From NCBI RefSeq assembly GCF_019929665.1, contig NZ_JAHZPZ010000006.1:1-64000 (forward strand): 64,000 nt of DNA, written 5' to 3'. Origin of the DNA: Streptococcus infantis. Lineage in GTDB: Bacteria; Bacillota; Bacilli; Lactobacillales; Streptococcaceae. The notes under the pieces are model-generated. The model was not told the DNA's origin. It did not search any database and saw nothing but the letters and a program-made list of their open reading frames with translations. Of the stretch, positions 42,163 through 51,335 are shown piece after piece. The first letter of the stretch is position 1. Each line of letters starts with the position of its first letter. The translations under genes were made by a program, and so were the position numbers.

Positions 42163-42970
42163 TTACAAATTAACAAAAGAAGATTTTAATCAAATTAACA
42201 AACGTAGCTTGTTCACTTTCCAATTGGGATGGAACTACGAACGTATGCAAGCATCAGGTTACCTATACATGATCTTGCCACAATTGCGTAAAATGTATGG
42301 AGATGGAACTCCTGAGTTGAAAGAAATGATGAAAGTTCATACTCAATTCTTCAACACTTCACCATTCTTCCACACAATCATCGTTGGTTTTGACCTTGCC
42401 ATGGAAGAAAAAGATGGCGTTGTCTCTAAAGATGCGGTTAACGGTATCAAGACAGGTTTGATGGGACCATTCGCTCCTCTTGGAGATACTATCTTTGGTT
42501 CACTTGTACCTGCTATCATGGGATCTATCGCTGCAACAATGGCTATCGCTGGTCAACCTTGGGGTATCTTCCTTTGGATTGCAGTTGCAGTAGCGTATGA
42601 CATCTTCCGTTGGAAACAGTTGGAATTTGCCTACAAAGAAGGGGTTAACCTTATCAACAACATGCAAAGTACTTTGACAGCTTTGATTGAAGCTGCATCT
42701 GTACTTGGTGTGTTCATGATGGGTGCTCTTGTAGCAACAATGATCAACTTTGAAATTTCATACAAATTGCCAATCGGTGAAAAGATGATTGACTTCCAAG
42801 ATATCTTGAACTCAATCTTCCCACGTTTGCTTCCAGCAATCTTCACTGCCTTCATCTTCTGGTTGCTTGGTAAGAAGGGTATGAACTCTACAAAAGCTAT
42901 CGGTATCATTATCGTGCTTGCCTTGGCTCTTTCTGCCTTTGGTAAATTTGCACTTGGAATGGGCGCATAA
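42149..42970 (+). CDS. PTS IID component, mannose family
   Basis: 273 residues. RSLFTFQLGWNYERMQASGYLYMI near 18 is the IID family signature; membrane segments are mostly C-terminal. ATG 42149 follows GGGGA at 8 nt; the GTG at 42134 is also in frame but lies in that SD. Overlaps IIC by 14 bp. Confidence 0.93.
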   Translation: MTNSNYKLTKEDFNQINKRSLFTFQLGWNYERMQASGYLYMILPQLRKMYGDGTPELKEMMKVHTQFFNTSPFFHTIIVGFDLAMEEKDGVVSKDAVNGIKTGLMGPFAPLGDTIFGSLVPAIMGSIAATMAIAGQPWGIFLWIAVAVAYDIFRWKQLEFAYKEGVNLINNMQSTLTALIEAASVLGVFMMGALVATMINFEISYKLPIGEKMIDFQDILNSIFPRLLPAIFTAFIFWLLGKKGMNSTKAIGIIIVLALALSAFGKFALGMGA

Positions 42971-42973
42971 TTT

Positions 42974-43378
42974 ATGACGAAATCATTAATTTTAGTGAGC
43001 CACGGTCGTTTCTGTGAAGAACTTAAAGGTAGCACAGAGATGATTATGGGACCACAAGATAACATTCATGCGGTCGCTCTTCTTCCAGAAGATGGACCAG
43101 AAGAATTTACTGCTAAGTTTGAAGCTGCTGTTGAAGGATTGGATGATTTCCTAGTCTTTGCGGATCTTCTTGGCGGAACTCCATGTAACGTGGTGAGCCG
43201 TTTGATTATGGAAGGTCGTGACATTGAACTTTATGCAGGAATGAACCTTCCGATGGTCATTGAATTTATCAATGCAAGCCTAACTGGCATGGATGCGGAC
43301 TATAAGAGTCGTGCTTCAGAAAGCATTGTGAAAGTTAATGATTTATTGGCTAGCTTCGACGACGATGAAGATGAATAA
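42974..43378 (+). CDS. PTS IIA component, mannose family
   Basis: 134 residues. Phospho-acceptor His10 in LILVSHGRFCEEL; FADLLGGTPCNVV near 63 and a DDDEDE tail. It completes the IIB-IIC-IID-IIA set. Its stop codon directly abuts a BOX element. Confidence 0.94.
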   Translation: MTKSLILVSHGRFCEELKGSTEMIMGPQDNIHAVALLPEDGPEEFTAKFEAAVEGLDDFLVFADLLGGTPCNVVSRLIMEGRDIELYAGMNLPMVIEFINASLTGMDADYKSRASESIVKVNDLLASFDDDEDE

Positions 43379-43530
43379 TACTCTTCAAAAATCAAATTCA
43401 AACCACGTCAGCTTCGCCTTGCCGTATATATGTTACTGACTTCGTCAGTCTTATCCGGCAACCTCAAAGCAGTGCTTTGAGCAACCTGCGGCTAGCTTCC
43501 TAGTTTGCTCTTTGATTTTCATTGAGTATA
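43377..43530 (+). repeat. BOX element, A-B-C form (154 bp)
   Basis: Orientation opposite to the copy at 8979. boxA (ATACTCTTC to TTGCCGTA, with the CCACGTCAGCTTCGCCTTGC core), boxB (ACTGACTTCGTCAGT hairpin region) and boxC (AACCTCAAAGCAGTGCTTTGAGC through TTTTCATTGAGTAT). Sum of about 154 bp matches A+B+C. It starts at the IIA stop codon and lies inside the operon before agaS. Confidence 0.9.
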
Positions 43531-43574
43531 AGATGTGATTGCGTTAAAACGTTAAATCATCTTATAGAAAATAT

Positions 43575-43611
43575 ACATGGGAATGGGAGCGACTCCCATT
43601 CCCATGTTTTC
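43575..43611 (+). terminator. 15-bp perfect hairpin before agaS
   Basis: ACATGGGAATGGGAG pairs perfectly with CTCCCATTCCCATGT around a CGA loop, followed by TTTT. A strong terminator or mRNA-end protector, 34 bp before agaS. It would reduce agaS-galM expression relative to the PTS genes. Confidence 0.75.
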
Positions 43612-43644
43612 AATCATGAAACAATATTAGATTAGAGGTTTTCA

Positions 43645-44808
43645 ATGCTAGATTATACAAAAGAAGATTTGCTTGAGTTGGGAGCAGAGATCACCACACG
43701 CGAAATTTACCAACAACCAGATGTTTGGAAGGAAGCTTTTGAATCCTATCAAGCCCGTCGTGATGAAATTGCAGCCTTTTTGCAAGGAATTGCAGATAAA
43801 CATGACTACATTAAGGTTATCCTGACTGGTGCTGGGACTTCGGCTTATGTAGGTGACACCTTGGTTCCTTACTTCAAGGAAGTCTATGACGAACGTAAAT
43901 GGAATTTTAACTCTATTGCGACAACGGATATTGTTGCCAATCCACAAACTTATTTGAAAAAAGACGTGGCAACTGTTTTGGTATCATTCGCACGTAGTGG
44001 AAATTCACCTGAGAGTGTAGCAACGGTTGACCTGGCTAAGGCCTTGGTTGACGAGCTTTATCAAGTAACGATCACTTGTGCGGCTGAAGGGGAATTAGCA
44101 CTTCAAGCTCACGGTGACGATCGCAACCTCTTGCTCTTGCAACCGGCAGCTTCTAACGATGCTGGCTTTGCTATGACATCAAGCTTTACTTCAATGATGT
44201 TGACAGCCCTTTTGGTCTTTGATCCAACTGAATTTGCTGTTAAAGCTGAACGTTTTGAAGTGCTTTCTAGTCTTGCTCGTAAAGTTCTTGACAATGTGGC
44301 AGATGTGAAAGAATTGGTTGACCTAGACTTTAACCGAGTGATTTACTTAGGTGCAGGTCCATTCTTCGGACTTGCTCACGAAGCCCAGCTCAAAATTTTG
44401 GAATTGACTGCTGGTCAGGTTGCAACTATGTATGAAAGCCCAGTTGGCTTCCGTCATGGTCCAAAATCTCTTATCAATGAAGATACTGTAGTTTTAGTCT
44501 TTGGTTCTACAACAGATTATACTCGTCAGTATGACTTAGACTTAGTTCGTGAAGTTGCAGGTGACAAAATTGCTCGTCGCGTTGTTCTCTTGAGTGACCA
44601 AACTTTTGGACTTGAAAATGTCAAAGAAGTAGCACTTGGTTGTGGCGGTGTCTTGAACGATATTTACCGTGTCTTCCCTTACATCGTTTATGCCCAACTC
44701 TTTGCCCTTTTGACTTCGCTTAAGGTTGGAAACAGACCTGATACACCATCACCTACAGGTACAGTAAACCGCGTCGTTCAAGGTGTTATTATTCACGAAT
44801 TCAAATAA
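43645..44808 (+). CDS. agaS: SIS-domain sugar isomerase/deaminase AgaS
   Basis: 387 residues, two SIS domains. LTGAGTSAYVGDTLVPYF near 60 and SFARSGNSPES near 115 bind the sugar phosphate in domain 1; LGAGPFFGLAHEAQLKILELTAGQ and SPVGFRHGPKSL are in domain 2. AgaS proteins act on galactosamine 6-phosphate or related amino sugars. Together with BgaC and the PTS it suggests use of galactose and amino sugars from host glycans. RBS AGAGG. Confidence 0.9.
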   Translation: MLDYTKEDLLELGAEITTREIYQQPDVWKEAFESYQARRDEIAAFLQGIADKHDYIKVILTGAGTSAYVGDTLVPYFKEVYDERKWNFNSIATTDIVANPQTYLKKDVATVLVSFARSGNSPESVATVDLAKALVDELYQVTITCAAEGELALQAHGDDRNLLLLQPAASNDAGFAMTSSFTSMMLTALLVFDPTEFAVKAERFEVLSSLARKVLDNVADVKELVDLDFNRVIYLGAGPFFGLAHEAQLKILELTAGQVATMYESPVGFRHGPKSLINEDTVVLVFGSTTDYTRQYDLDLVREVAGDKIARRVVLLSDQTFGLENVKEVALGCGGVLNDIYRVFPYIVYAQLFALLTSLKVGNRPDTPSPTGTVNRVVQGVIIHEFK

Positions 44809-44821
44809 TAAGGAGAAAAGG

Positions 44822-45859
44822 ATGAAAACATACACAGAACGTGTATTTGGGAAAGTTGATGGCAAGGATGTTGTCGCTTATCGCTTTGAAACGGAAGCAG
44901 GCTACCAACTAGAAATCATGACCTATGGTGCAACGATTCTACGCTATGTAACTCCTGATAAGGCTGGTAATTTTGCCAATGTTATCCTAGGCTTTGATGA
45001 TTTTGATAGCTATGTAGGTAACAGTCCTAAACATGGAGCGAGTGTAGGTCCAGTTGCAGGTCGTATCGCAGGTGCGACATTCGAATTGAATGGGAAAACC
45101 TATGAACTCGAAGTCAATAACGCAAGCAACTGTAACCACAGTGGTTCAACAGGTTGGGATTCTAGTTTGTTTGAGCTAGTCGAGGTGAGCGACCATGGTT
45201 TGACTCTTTACACAGAAAGAACAGACGGTACAGGAGGTTTCCCTGGGAACCTTAAAATTTGGATTAGCTACCACTTGGAAGAAACTGGTGCCTACGAAGT
45301 TAGCTACAAGGTAACGACGGATCAGGATACCTTGGTTAATCCGACCAACCATAGCTACTTTAACTTATCAGGTGATTTCACTCAGACTGTTGACCGCCAT
45401 GTATTCCAACTGAATACAGAAGGTATTTATCCAATCGCTCCTGACGGTGTCCCAGCTAAAGCTCCAGATGCTGATCGTGATGTGGTCAAACATATCTACA
45501 ATGGCGCCTTGTTGAAAGATATCTTTGCAGAAGAAGATGAGCAAATCCAACTCGTATCTGGTTTGGACCACCCATTTGCTCTGCCTGCAGGACATGACAA
45601 TGCTGGTTTCCTCTATGACCAAGGTTCAGGTCGCTTCCTTCTCTTCAAGACAGAAGCTCCTTGCTTTGTAGTTTACACCGCAAACTTTGTGGATGAGAGT
45701 GTCATTATCGCTGGTCAGCCGATGATTCAGCACAATGGAATTGCTCTTGAAGCGCAGGCTTTACCAGATGCTATTCACAGTGACCTGAAAGATCAAGTCA
45801 TTCTAAAAGCAGGAGAGACTTTCACTAGCAAAACTCGTTACGAAATTGTCGTTAAATAA
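44822..45859 (+). CDS. galM: Aldose 1-epimerase (galactose mutarotase)
   Basis: Interconverts beta- and alpha-galactose before the Leloir pathway. 345 residues. Family blocks: GASVGPVAGRIAGATFELNGK near 76, catalytic His in NPTNHSYFNLSGD near 174 and the Glu in GIALEAQALPDA near 307. ATG 44822 follows AAGGAG, 13 bp after agaS; the upstream start 44783 lies in agaS. Last gene of the operon. Confidence 0.94.
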   Translation: MKTYTERVFGKVDGKDVVAYRFETEAGYQLEIMTYGATILRYVTPDKAGNFANVILGFDDFDSYVGNSPKHGASVGPVAGRIAGATFELNGKTYELEVNNASNCNHSGSTGWDSSLFELVEVSDHGLTLYTERTDGTGGFPGNLKIWISYHLEETGAYEVSYKVTTDQDTLVNPTNHSYFNLSGDFTQTVDRHVFQLNTEGIYPIAPDGVPAKAPDADRDVVKHIYNGALLKDIFAEEDEQIQLVSGLDHPFALPAGHDNAGFLYDQGSGRFLLFKTEAPCFVVYTANFVDESVIIAGQPMIQHNGIALEAQALPDAIHSDLKDQVILKAGETFTSKTRYEIVVK

Positions 45860-45861
45860 TA

Positions 45862-45899
45862 AAAATTCTCTGAAGTCATAGGATTTCAGAGAATTTTTT
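45862..45899 (+). terminator. Bidirectional terminator galM/rnjA
   Basis: AAAATTCTCTGAA pairs with TTCAGAGAATTTT, with A and T runs on both sides, between convergent genes. Confidence 0.92.
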
Positions 45900-45900
45900 A

Positions 45901-47580
45901 TTATTCTTCATCTGGTGTGAGAATCATCGGAATGATGATTGGTTCACGTTCAGTGTTTTCGTAAAGGAATGGTCGAATGGCGTTTACGATAGCACCATTG
46001 ACAGACTGGACGCTGGCATCCTTGTTTTTCAAAGCGATACGAATAGCATTGAAAAGGATGCGCTGACTTTGACGGATCAAGTCGCCAGATTCGCGCATGT
46101 AGACGAAACCACGACTAAGGATATCTGGTCCAGAAATAATCATCTGAGACTCAAAGTCTACCGTTGCGACAGCAAGTACGACACCGTCTTCGGATAGGTC
46201 TCGGCGGTCTTTTAGGACTGCCGCACCGATTTCGCCGATCCGATTTCCATCGACGTAGATATCTTGAGCATTGAAATGACCAGCGATACGAGCAGAGTTT
46301 GCAGTAAGGGCAAGGACATCACCATTGCTCATGATAAAGATATTGTCCTTCTCAACTCCAGTATCTACGGCAAGTCCAGCGTGGACTTTTTGCATGCGAT
46401 ATTCACCGTGAACAGGCATGAAGTATTTTGGTTTGATGAGGCGGAGCATGAGTTTCTGTTCTTGCTGACCACCATGTCCAGATGTATGGATGTTGTTAAT
46501 CTTACCATGGATGACTTCAACACCAGCTTCAGAAATGATGTTAATCAGCTTGTTAACGCTAGTGGTGTTTCCAGGGATTGGACTAGATGAGAAGATAACC
46601 GTATCGCCAGGTTGGAGTTGCACTTGACGGTGGGTTCCGTTAGCGATACGAGAGAGAGCCGCCATAGGTTCACCCTGGCTACCTGTACAAAGGATAAGAA
46701 TCTCACCCGCAGGGTAGTCTTTGATTTCATTTGGTTCGATGAAGGTTCCCTTTGGCGCCTTGATGTAGCCAAGTTCGATTCCGTTAACAATAGCCTTTTC
46801 CATAGAGCGTCCAAAGACAGCAATCTTACGCCCTGTTTTAACAGCGGCATCGGTCGCTTGTTGGAGACGGAAGATATTTGAGGCAAAGGATGCAAAGATG
46901 ATACGTCCCTCGATACCTTGGATAATCTTCATAATAGACTGACCAACGACCTTTTCAGAGTTTGTAAAGGTTGGCACTTCAGCATTTGTTGAGTCAGAGA
47001 GTAAGCAAAGCACTCCGTCTTCACCTAGGGCTGCCATACGGTGCAAGTCTGCAGGTTCACCAACTGGTGTAAAGTCAAACTTGAAGTCACCGGTACAGAC
47101 GATTTTTCCTTGAGGTGTGTGGATAACAATTCCCAAAGGTTCTGGGATCGAGTGAGTTGTTCTAAAGAAAGTTGCTTTAAGATTTTTAAAGGTCAACTCG
47201 GTGTTGTGGTTGATTTCGTGAAGTGTAGCATTGCGCAAAAGGCCATGCTCTTCGAGTTTTCCACGGATTAAAGCGAGAGCTAGTGGACCTGCATAGATAG
47301 GGATATTTGCTTGCTTGAGCAAGAAAGGAATCCCACCAATATGGTCCTCGTGTCCGTGGGTAATCAAGAGAGCCTTGACGCGGTCGATATTTTCGACAAT
47401 GTAAGAGTAATCAGGGATAACGTAGTCGATACCAAGCAAGTCATCCTCGGGGAATTTAATCCCTGCATCAACGATGATGATTTCGTCTTGGTATTCGATT
47501 CCGTATGTATTTTTACCGATTTCTCCTAGACCACCAATGGCAAAAACGCCCACTTCTTCTGGTTTAAGAGTATAGGCCAT
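45901..47580 (-). CDS. rnjA: Ribonuclease J1
   Basis: Major 5'-3' exoribonuclease/endonuclease of Gram-positive RNA decay. 559 residues, beta-CASP metallo-beta-lactamase. The zinc motif HGHEDH is at 75-80, further ligands lie in the GDFKFD region, and the beta-CASP motifs and C-terminal domain are complete ([10 protein letters not shown] near 370). It lies 1 bp after rpoY, the arrangement conserved in Firmicutes. In my memory of pneumococcus this gene lies some 50 genes away from galM, so the junction here marks a rearrangement or deletion. Confidence 0.96.
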   Translation of the reverse strand: MAYTLKPEEVGVFAIGGLGEIGKNTYGIEYQDEIIIVDAGIKFPEDDLLGIDYVIPDYSYIVENIDRVKALLITHGHEDHIGGIPFLLKQANIPIYAGPLALALIRGKLEEHGLLRNATLHEINHNTELTFKNLKATFFRTTHSIPEPLGIVIHTPQGKIVCTGDFKFDFTPVGEPADLHRMAALGEDGVLCLLSDSTNAEVPTFTNSEKVVGQSIMKIIQGIEGRIIFASFASNIFRLQQATDAAVKTGRKIAVFGRSMEKAIVNGIELGYIKAPKGTFIEPNEIKDYPAGEILILCTGSQGEPMAALSRIANGTHRQVQLQPGDTVIFSSSPIPGNTTSVNKLINIISEAGVEVIHGKINNIHTSGHGGQQEQKLMLRLIKPKYFMPVHGEYRMQKVHAGLAVDTGVEKDNIFIMSNGDVLALTANSARIAGHFNAQDIYVDGNRIGEIGAAVLKDRRDLSEDGVVLAVATVDFESQMIISGPDILSRGFVYMRESGDLIRQSQRILFNAIRIALKNKDASVQSVNGAIVNAIRPFLYENTEREPIIIPMILTPDEE

Positions 47581-47581
47581 A

Positions 47582-47815
47582 TTAGAACTCCGTAATTTCG
47601 AATGCGCCAGTTTCTTTTTCGTAGTCTAGCAATTTGTCTGACAAGAGCTCGATATATTCAACGTTGAATTCTGGACGGTTTTTTTCAACAAGTTCACGGG
47701 CAATGATACGTCCCTCAAGTTCTGAGCTGGCATCAATGTCTAAGTAAAGTGAGCGTGTTGTTTCACGACGTGGGCTACGGTCTTTTGTTTCTTGATAAAA
47801 AACTTTGTAAATCAT
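47582..47815 (-). CDS. rpoY: RNA polymerase epsilon subunit RpoY
   Basis: 77 residues (DUF1447, formerly YkzG), a small RNA polymerase subunit found in Firmicutes. Family start [20 protein letters not shown], then SLYLDI, with acidic C-terminus. I use the ATG at 47815, preceded on the minus strand by AAAGGAAACAC; an upstream in-frame ATG at 47851 would add 12 residues not found in the family. Forms an operon with rnjA. Confidence 0.93.
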   Translation of the reverse strand: MIYKVFYQETKDRSPRRETTRSLYLDIDASSELEGRIIARELVEKNRPEFNVEYIELLSDKLLDYEKETGAFEITEF

Positions 47816-47928
47816 GTGTTTCCTTTCTGTTTTCAGGTCAGCTGTATTCAAAAAATTACCAGCTTGCAGCTGTTTGTTTCTATTTCATTTTCTGCCTGTA
47901 TTGACCTTGATTCGTTACAATTATCTCA

Positions 47929-47957
47929 ATTATAACATAAAAAGGGGAATTAGTAAA
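47929..47957 (-). promoter_or_regulatory. rpoY-rnjA promoter
   Basis: Minus strand TTTACT, 17-nt spacer, extended -10 TGTTATAAT (plus-strand ATTATA at 47929-47934). Confidence 0.55.
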
Positions 47958-48016
47958 AGCAGGAAACATGAAAGTAAGGAGCTTGAAATGTGTTTCATTT
48001 TGCCCGATACAAGTAT

Positions 48017-48045
48017 TTGAAGACTTTGGAATCACGTGCTATAAT
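48017..48045 (+). promoter_or_regulatory. Promoter of small membrane-protein gene
   Basis: TTGAAG (48017-48022), 17-nt spacer, TATAAT (48040-48045), 42 bp before the ATG. Confidence 0.72.
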
Positions 48046-48087
48046 AAAGTTAGAAAAGAGGTTTTTCCTTATGAAGGAGGGCAGGAT

Positions 48088-48294
48088 ATGTTTCAACTAG
48101 CTATTATCATTCGTCTTCTGGCCTTTGCGGGATTTGTTGCCTGTGTTTACGGAGGAAATGTTTTGTATACTCGGCTGGAGTATCGGAAAGCCAAGCTCAT
48201 TTGGAAGATTAGCTTCGTGACTCTGTATTCGTTTTTCCTTCTCTTAGTGACCTATGTGGTCTGGTTTGTATTTTACTTTGGCTTGAATACTTAA
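48088..48294 (+). CDS. Small membrane protein, function unknown
   Basis: 68 residues with two hydrophobic segments (LAIIIRLLAFAGFVACVYGG and the C-terminal VTLYSFFLLLVTYVVWFVFYF) separated by a basic loop (RLEYRKAKLIWK). Start ATG 48088 has a strong GAAGGAGG; the longer frame from 47968 overlaps the promoter. Good promoter and RBS argue that it is expressed. Not recognised. A weak GTCCTG/CAGGAC hairpin follows at 48301-48322. Confidence 0.75.
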   Translation: MFQLAIIIRLLAFAGFVACVYGGNVLYTRLEYRKAKLIWKISFVTLYSFFLLLVTYVVWFVFYFGLNT

Positions 48295-48404
48295 GTGCTT
48301 GTCCTGTCTGTTTGGCAGGACATTCTTGTTTGGAAACAAAGAAAATTCCCATGTGTCGGCTTTTGTAGTATAATAGTAAACAGACAAAAAGATAGGAATG
48401 TGTT

Positions 48405-49088
48405 ATGAAAGTATTAGCTTTTGATACGTCCAGTAAGGCTCTGTCTTTAGCCATTTTAGAGGACAAGCAGCTTCTTGCTGAGACCACGATTAATATCAAG
48501 AAAAATCACAGTATTAGCCTCATGCCTGCTATTGATTTCTTAATGGATAGTCTAGATTTGACACCCAAGGATTTGGATCGAATCATCGTGGCTGAAGGGC
48601 CTGGTAGCTATACAGGTTTGCGAATCGCAGTAGCAACTGCCAAGACCTTGGCTCATACCTTAAACATTGAGTTAGTAGGGATGTCTAGCCTTTTAGCTCT
48701 GCTACCGAATCAACAGGAAGGTCTGGTTGTTCCCTTGATGGATGCACGCCGTAACAATGTATACGCAGGATTTTATGAACATGCTCAACCTGTCTTTCCC
48801 GAAGCTCACCTGTCTTTCGAGGAAGTCCTTGAGCAAGTCAAGGATGCTGAACAGGTGACCTTTGTTGGAGAAGTGGGTCCCTTTGTGGAGCAGATCCAAG
48901 AACAATTACCACAGGCTAACTATCAAGAAACCTTGCCAAATGCAGCTAATCTTGCTCTTTGGGCATGGGATAAGGAAGCAGACTCCTTGCACGATTTTGT
49001 GCCGAATTACCTCAAGCGTGTCGAAGCTGAGGAAAATTGGCTCAAGAACCATACGGAGTCTGGCGAGTCTTACATTAAACGCCTATGA
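48405..49088 (+). CDS. tsaB: tRNA t6A modification protein TsaB
   Basis: 227 residues. TsaB is the catalytically inactive ASKHA partner that dimerises with TsaD for threonylcarbamoylation of A37 in ANN-decoding tRNAs. Start LAFDTSSKALSLAI and EGPGSYTGLRIAVATAK near 65 are diagnostic. Promoter -10 TATAAT at 48369-48374. Overlaps rimI by four bases (ATGA). Confidence 0.95.
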   Translation: MKVLAFDTSSKALSLAILEDKQLLAETTINIKKNHSISLMPAIDFLMDSLDLTPKDLDRIIVAEGPGSYTGLRIAVATAKTLAHTLNIELVGMSSLLALLPNQQEGLVVPLMDARRNNVYAGFYEHAQPVFPEAHLSFEEVLEQVKDAEQVTFVGEVGPFVEQIQEQLPQANYQETLPNAANLALWAWDKEADSLHDFVPNYLKRVEAEENWLKNHTESGESYIKRL

Positions 49089-49522
49089 TAGAAATCAAAC
49101 GAATCCAACAGCAGCCTGATGTGGCACAAGCTATCTACGAAGTGATGACGGACGTTTATCCCGTCAGTCCTTGGACGTTGGAACAAATCCAAGCAGACCT
49201 GTCTCAAGACCAGACTTGGTATGCTTTGGCTTATGATGGGGAAGAAGTGATAGGTTTTCTAGCAATTCAGGAGAATCTTTTTGAAGCAGAAGTCTTGCAA
49301 ATCGCTGTCAAGAAAGCTTATCAAGGTCAGGGGATAGCCTCAGCCTTGTTTGCAACATTGCCGACAGACAGGGAGATTTTCCTCGAAGTTAGAAAGTCCA
49401 ACCACCGAGCGCAAGCATTTTACAAGAAAGAAAAAATGGCGGTCATCGCTGAGAGAAAGTCCTACTACCATGATCCAGTTGAGGATGCCATTATCATGAA
49501 GAGAGAAATAGATGAAGGATAG
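49085..49522 (+). CDS. rimI: Ribosomal-protein-alanine N-acetyltransferase RimI-like
   Basis: 145 residues, GNAT fold. The acetyl-CoA loop is in [15 protein letters not shown] near 76 and the family end [32 protein letters not shown] is clear. RimI acetylates S18 in E. coli; in Gram-positives the target may be broader. It sits between tsaB and tsaD with overlaps on both sides, a conserved streptococcal arrangement. Confidence 0.92.
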   Translation: MIEIKRIQQQPDVAQAIYEVMTDVYPVSPWTLEQIQADLSQDQTWYALAYDGEEVIGFLAIQENLFEAEVLQIAVKKAYQGQGIASALFATLPTDREIFLEVRKSNHRAQAFYKKEKMAVIAERKSYYHDPVEDAIIMKREIDEG

Positions 49523-50522
49523 ATATATTTTAGCATTTGAGACATCCTGTGATGAGACCAGTGTCGCCGTCCTGAAAAACGACGACGAGCTCTTGTCCAA
49601 TGTCATTGCTAGTCAAATTGAGAGTCATAAACGTTTTGGTGGCGTAGTGCCAGAAGTGGCTAGCCGTCACCATGTCGAGGTCGTTACAGCCTGTATCGAG
49701 GAGGCGTTATCAGAAGCAGGAATTACTGAAAACGATGTGACAGCTGTGGCGGTTACCTACGGACCAGGCTTGGTCGGAGCCTTGCTAGTTGGCTTGTCAG
49801 CTGCCAAGGCCTTTGCTTGGGCTCATGGACTTCCTCTGATTCCTGTGAATCACATGGCTGGTCATCTCATGGCAGCTCAAAGTGTTGAGCCTTTGGAATT
49901 CCCCTTGTTAGCCCTTTTAGTCAGTGGTGGACACACAGAGTTGGTCTATGTGTCTGAGGCTGGTGATTACAAGATTGTTGGCGAAACACGTGATGATGCA
50001 GTTGGTGAGGCCTATGATAAGGTCGGTCGTGTCATGGGCTTGACCTATCCAGCAGGTCGTGAGATTGACGAGTTGGCCCATAAAGGTCAGGATGTGTATG
50101 ATTTCCCGCGTGCCATGATTAAGGAAGACAATCTGGAGTTTTCATTCTCAGGTTTGAAGTCCGCCTTTATCAATCTTCATCACAATGCCGAGCAAAAGGG
50201 AGAAAGCTTGTCCAAGGAAGACCTATCTGCATCCTTCCAAGCAGCAGTTATGGATATTCTCATGGCAAAAACCAAGAAAGCCTTGGAGAAATATCCTGTT
50301 AAAACTCTAGTTGTGGCTGGTGGTGTAGCAGCTAATAAAGGTCTTAGAGAACGTTTGGCGGCTGAAATCACCGATGTCAAGGTTATCATTCCACCTCTAC
50401 GTCTCTGCGGAGACAATGCAGGTATGATTGCCTATGCCAGTGTTAGCGAGTGGAACAAAGAAAACTTTGCAGGCTTAGACCTCAATGCCAAACCTAGCCT
50501 GGCATTTGATACCATAGAATAA
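49512..50522 (+). CDS. tsaD: tRNA threonylcarbamoyltransferase TsaD
   Basis: 336 residues, Kae1/TsaD family. Metal-binding HMAGH ([11 protein letters not shown] near 111), [10 protein letters not shown] near 134 and the C-terminal [11 protein letters not shown] with metal Asp. It uses threonylcarbamoyl-AMP with TsaB to make t6A37. Overlaps rimI by 11 bp. Terminator follows. Confidence 0.97.
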   Translation: MKDRYILAFETSCDETSVAVLKNDDELLSNVIASQIESHKRFGGVVPEVASRHHVEVVTACIEEALSEAGITENDVTAVAVTYGPGLVGALLVGLSAAKAFAWAHGLPLIPVNHMAGHLMAAQSVEPLEFPLLALLVSGGHTELVYVSEAGDYKIVGETRDDAVGEAYDKVGRVMGLTYPAGREIDELAHKGQDVYDFPRAMIKEDNLEFSFSGLKSAFINLHHNAEQKGESLSKEDLSASFQAAVMDILMAKTKKALEKYPVKTLVVAGGVAANKGLRERLAAEITDVKVIIPPLRLCGDNAGMIAYASVSEWNKENFAGLDLNAKPSLAFDTIE

Positions 50523-50524
50523 AG

Positions 50525-50549
50525 AGTCAGCTTGAGGCTGACTTTTTTG
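50525..50549 (+). terminator. tsaBD operon terminator
   Basis: AGTCAG and CTGACT stem with T-run. Confidence 0.88.
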
Positions 50550-50587
50550 TTTGGACAAATGCGCGAGTTTTTTAGTATAGTAGAAAT

Positions 50588-51196
50588 ATGAGATTAAAAA
50601 AAACAATGAGAGTTGTGCTTGCTCTTGGAGCTTTATTGCTTTGTATGTCAGCTTGCCAGGATATTCCAAAGACACAATTGATTCTATTTGAGTCACTGTC
50701 ATTCAATATGCCCCTTAAATCTCTTGAAAAAGTGTTTGGAGAAGCTGATGAAGTGATAGAAGAAACGGAAACCGCCTTTCGGGACACTTGGCATGCAAGG
50801 GATCCTTATTTCTATAAAACAGGCCGGCTTTTCTATCATTACGAAAATATTGCATTGAATGGTTATACAGGTCGAGCGGATTTCACATTTTCAAAATCAC
50901 ATCGCTTGGAAGAAGTGACAGTTCATATTCCTGTAGCTTCAAAAATGGAGCAACAAGTAGCGCTCTACAATTTATCCCAGACTATAAAAAAAGAAATTGA
51001 AGCTCTTCCGACTTTCAAATCCGTAACTACCGAGACAGTAGGATTATACGATGATGGCTATCGCTATAAAGTCAAATTGCAAGGCCAAAGGAGAGAACTC
51101 TGGGTTGATGTCTACCCGATAGAAGATGAATATACTGAAAAAAATGAAGGCTATAAGTATAGAATTCGAATTGATCAATTTCTCATGTATCCATAA
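50588..51196 (+). CDS. Putative lipoprotein
   Basis: 202 residues, not recognised. Signal RLKKTMRVVLALGALLLCMSAC with Cys23 as the likely lipidation site (MSAC is a weak lipobox). The mature part has paired aromatic and charged beta-strands and a C-terminal strand pattern (YRIRIDQFLMYP). ATG 50588 lies about 7 nt after a -10-like TATAGT (50576-50581; -35 TTGGAC 50551-50556, long 19-nt spacer), so the mRNA could be leaderless. A second in-frame ATG is at 50606; neither has an SD. Confidence 0.75.
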   Translation: MRLKKTMRVVLALGALLLCMSACQDIPKTQLILFESLSFNMPLKSLEKVFGEADEVIEETETAFRDTWHARDPYFYKTGRLFYHYENIALNGYTGRADFTFSKSHRLEEVTVHIPVASKMEQQVALYNLSQTIKKEIEALPTFKSVTTETVGLYDDGYRYKVKLQGQRRELWVDVYPIEDEYTEKNEGYKYRIRIDQFLMYP

Positions 51197-51335
51197 TGAA
51201 CCATACTGTTCAGGGTCTGATACTTGCTATTAGTTTCAAATTCCAGACTGTTTTCTCCTCTTTGAATGTGTTATAATAATTTTTCTGTGACTGTCTGGAA
51301 AGTAGTTGATGAAGGAATGAATAGTGAGGAGGTTT

